Below are positions 5,570-5,737 of a DNA stretch of 5,737 bases, piece after piece. How positions within the stretch are numbered: position 1 is the first letter of the stretch; each line of letters opens with the position of its first letter. The notes under the pieces were generated by a model. The model did no database searches, had not been told where the DNA came from, and saw only the letters and a list, made by a program, of their open reading frames with translations. The stretch comes from Actinomycetes bacterium (GTDB lineage: Bacteria > Actinomycetota > Acidimicrobiia > Acidimicrobiales > RAAP-2), in contig JAKBCI010000125.1 in the NCBI GenBank assembly GCA_021807965.1, forward strand, positions 1-5,737, given 5' to 3'. The position numbers and the translations under genes were made by a program.

Positions 5570-5737
5570 GTCGAGACGCCGTGCTCGCGCAGCACCTGGT
5601 TGAGGGCGACTTTGTCGTGTCGCTCGCCCTCGCTCAGTCGACGGATGATCAAGACGCACGGGAGGAAGAACTCGCCACCGGGGAATTCGCGGCGCCGGCT
5701 CGCCGACACGGCCACGCAGTAGTCGGGAACATGCCCG
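5566..5737 (-). CDS. dapD: DapD C-terminus, tetrahydrodipicolinate N-succinyltransferase (5' part beyond the window)
   Basis: Only the last 56 residues are present; the gene enters from the right edge. My translation reads GHVPDYCVAVSASRRREFPG, then a β-strand-like segment (FFLPCVLIIRRL) and the tail DKVALNQVLREHGVST before TGA. The pattern matches the end of E. coli-type DapD, where VPAGSVVVSG is followed by YCAVIVKKV and a final INELLR helix. DapD transfers succinyl from succinyl-CoA to tetrahydrodipicolinate; DapE later removes it, so the adjacent, overlapping dapE supports the call. The left-handed β-helix core and catalytic residues are outside the window. Identity is likely but rests on a short tail plus context. 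Confidence 0.78.
   Translation of the reverse strand, partial: GHVPDYCVAVSASRRREFPGGEFFLPCVLIIRRLSEGERHDKVALNQVLREHGVST

Noticed and set aside
5570..5659. 30-residue N-terminal extension of DapE
   Set aside because: It overlaps the dapD coding end in another frame, is arginine-rich, and has no counterpart in the family.
4835..5722. Long open frame on the plus strand, 295 residues
   Set aside because: It lies opposite dapE and dapD and is open only because of the GC bias of those genes; the translation is rich in His, Arg and Asp with no motif.

Overview
The window looks like a chromosomal segment of a high-GC actinobacterium. Three things point there: a LexA operator of the CGAAC-N4-GTTCG type used by Actinobacteria and Firmicutes, a DapE that reads closely like the mycobacterial enzyme, and the strong GC bias of third codon positions on the right side. 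Acidimicrobiia or a relative is possible, but that is a guess. I see no mobile element, CRISPR array, complete tRNA or rRNA, and no clear undescribed multi-gene system. The interest lies in regulatory architecture and small details.

Left part (1-3209, all minus strand): most of a branched-chain amino acid (HAAT-family) ABC importer operon, transcribed right to left. The order is substrate-binding protein, then LivH permease, then LivM permease, which runs off the left edge in frame. The two ATPases (LivG, LivF) would be expected beyond base 1. The binding protein and LivH both start at TTG behind good Shine-Dalgarno sequences. A perfect 46-base palindrome sits in the 98-base gap between them. 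It is probably a partial terminator or mRNA stabiliser that lets the binding protein be made in excess of the permeases.

Middle (3210-3467): a divergent regulatory region of 258 bases. Toward the left it holds several dyad elements upstream of the transporter. Toward the right it holds a compact lexA promoter with one perfect and one near-perfect SOS box.

Right part: lexA (plus strand, SOS repressor), then 30 bases later a small unrecognised membrane protein that could be co-transcribed with lexA or made from its own leaderless promoter. This gene converges on dapE and overlaps it by four bases, so that both stop codons share one CTAG. dapE and the 3' end of dapD (minus strand, entering from the right edge) form a translationally coupled pair for the succinylase branch of lysine/meso-diaminopimelate synthesis, which supplies peptidoglycan precursors. 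The liv side appears less GC-biased in its codons than the dap side.
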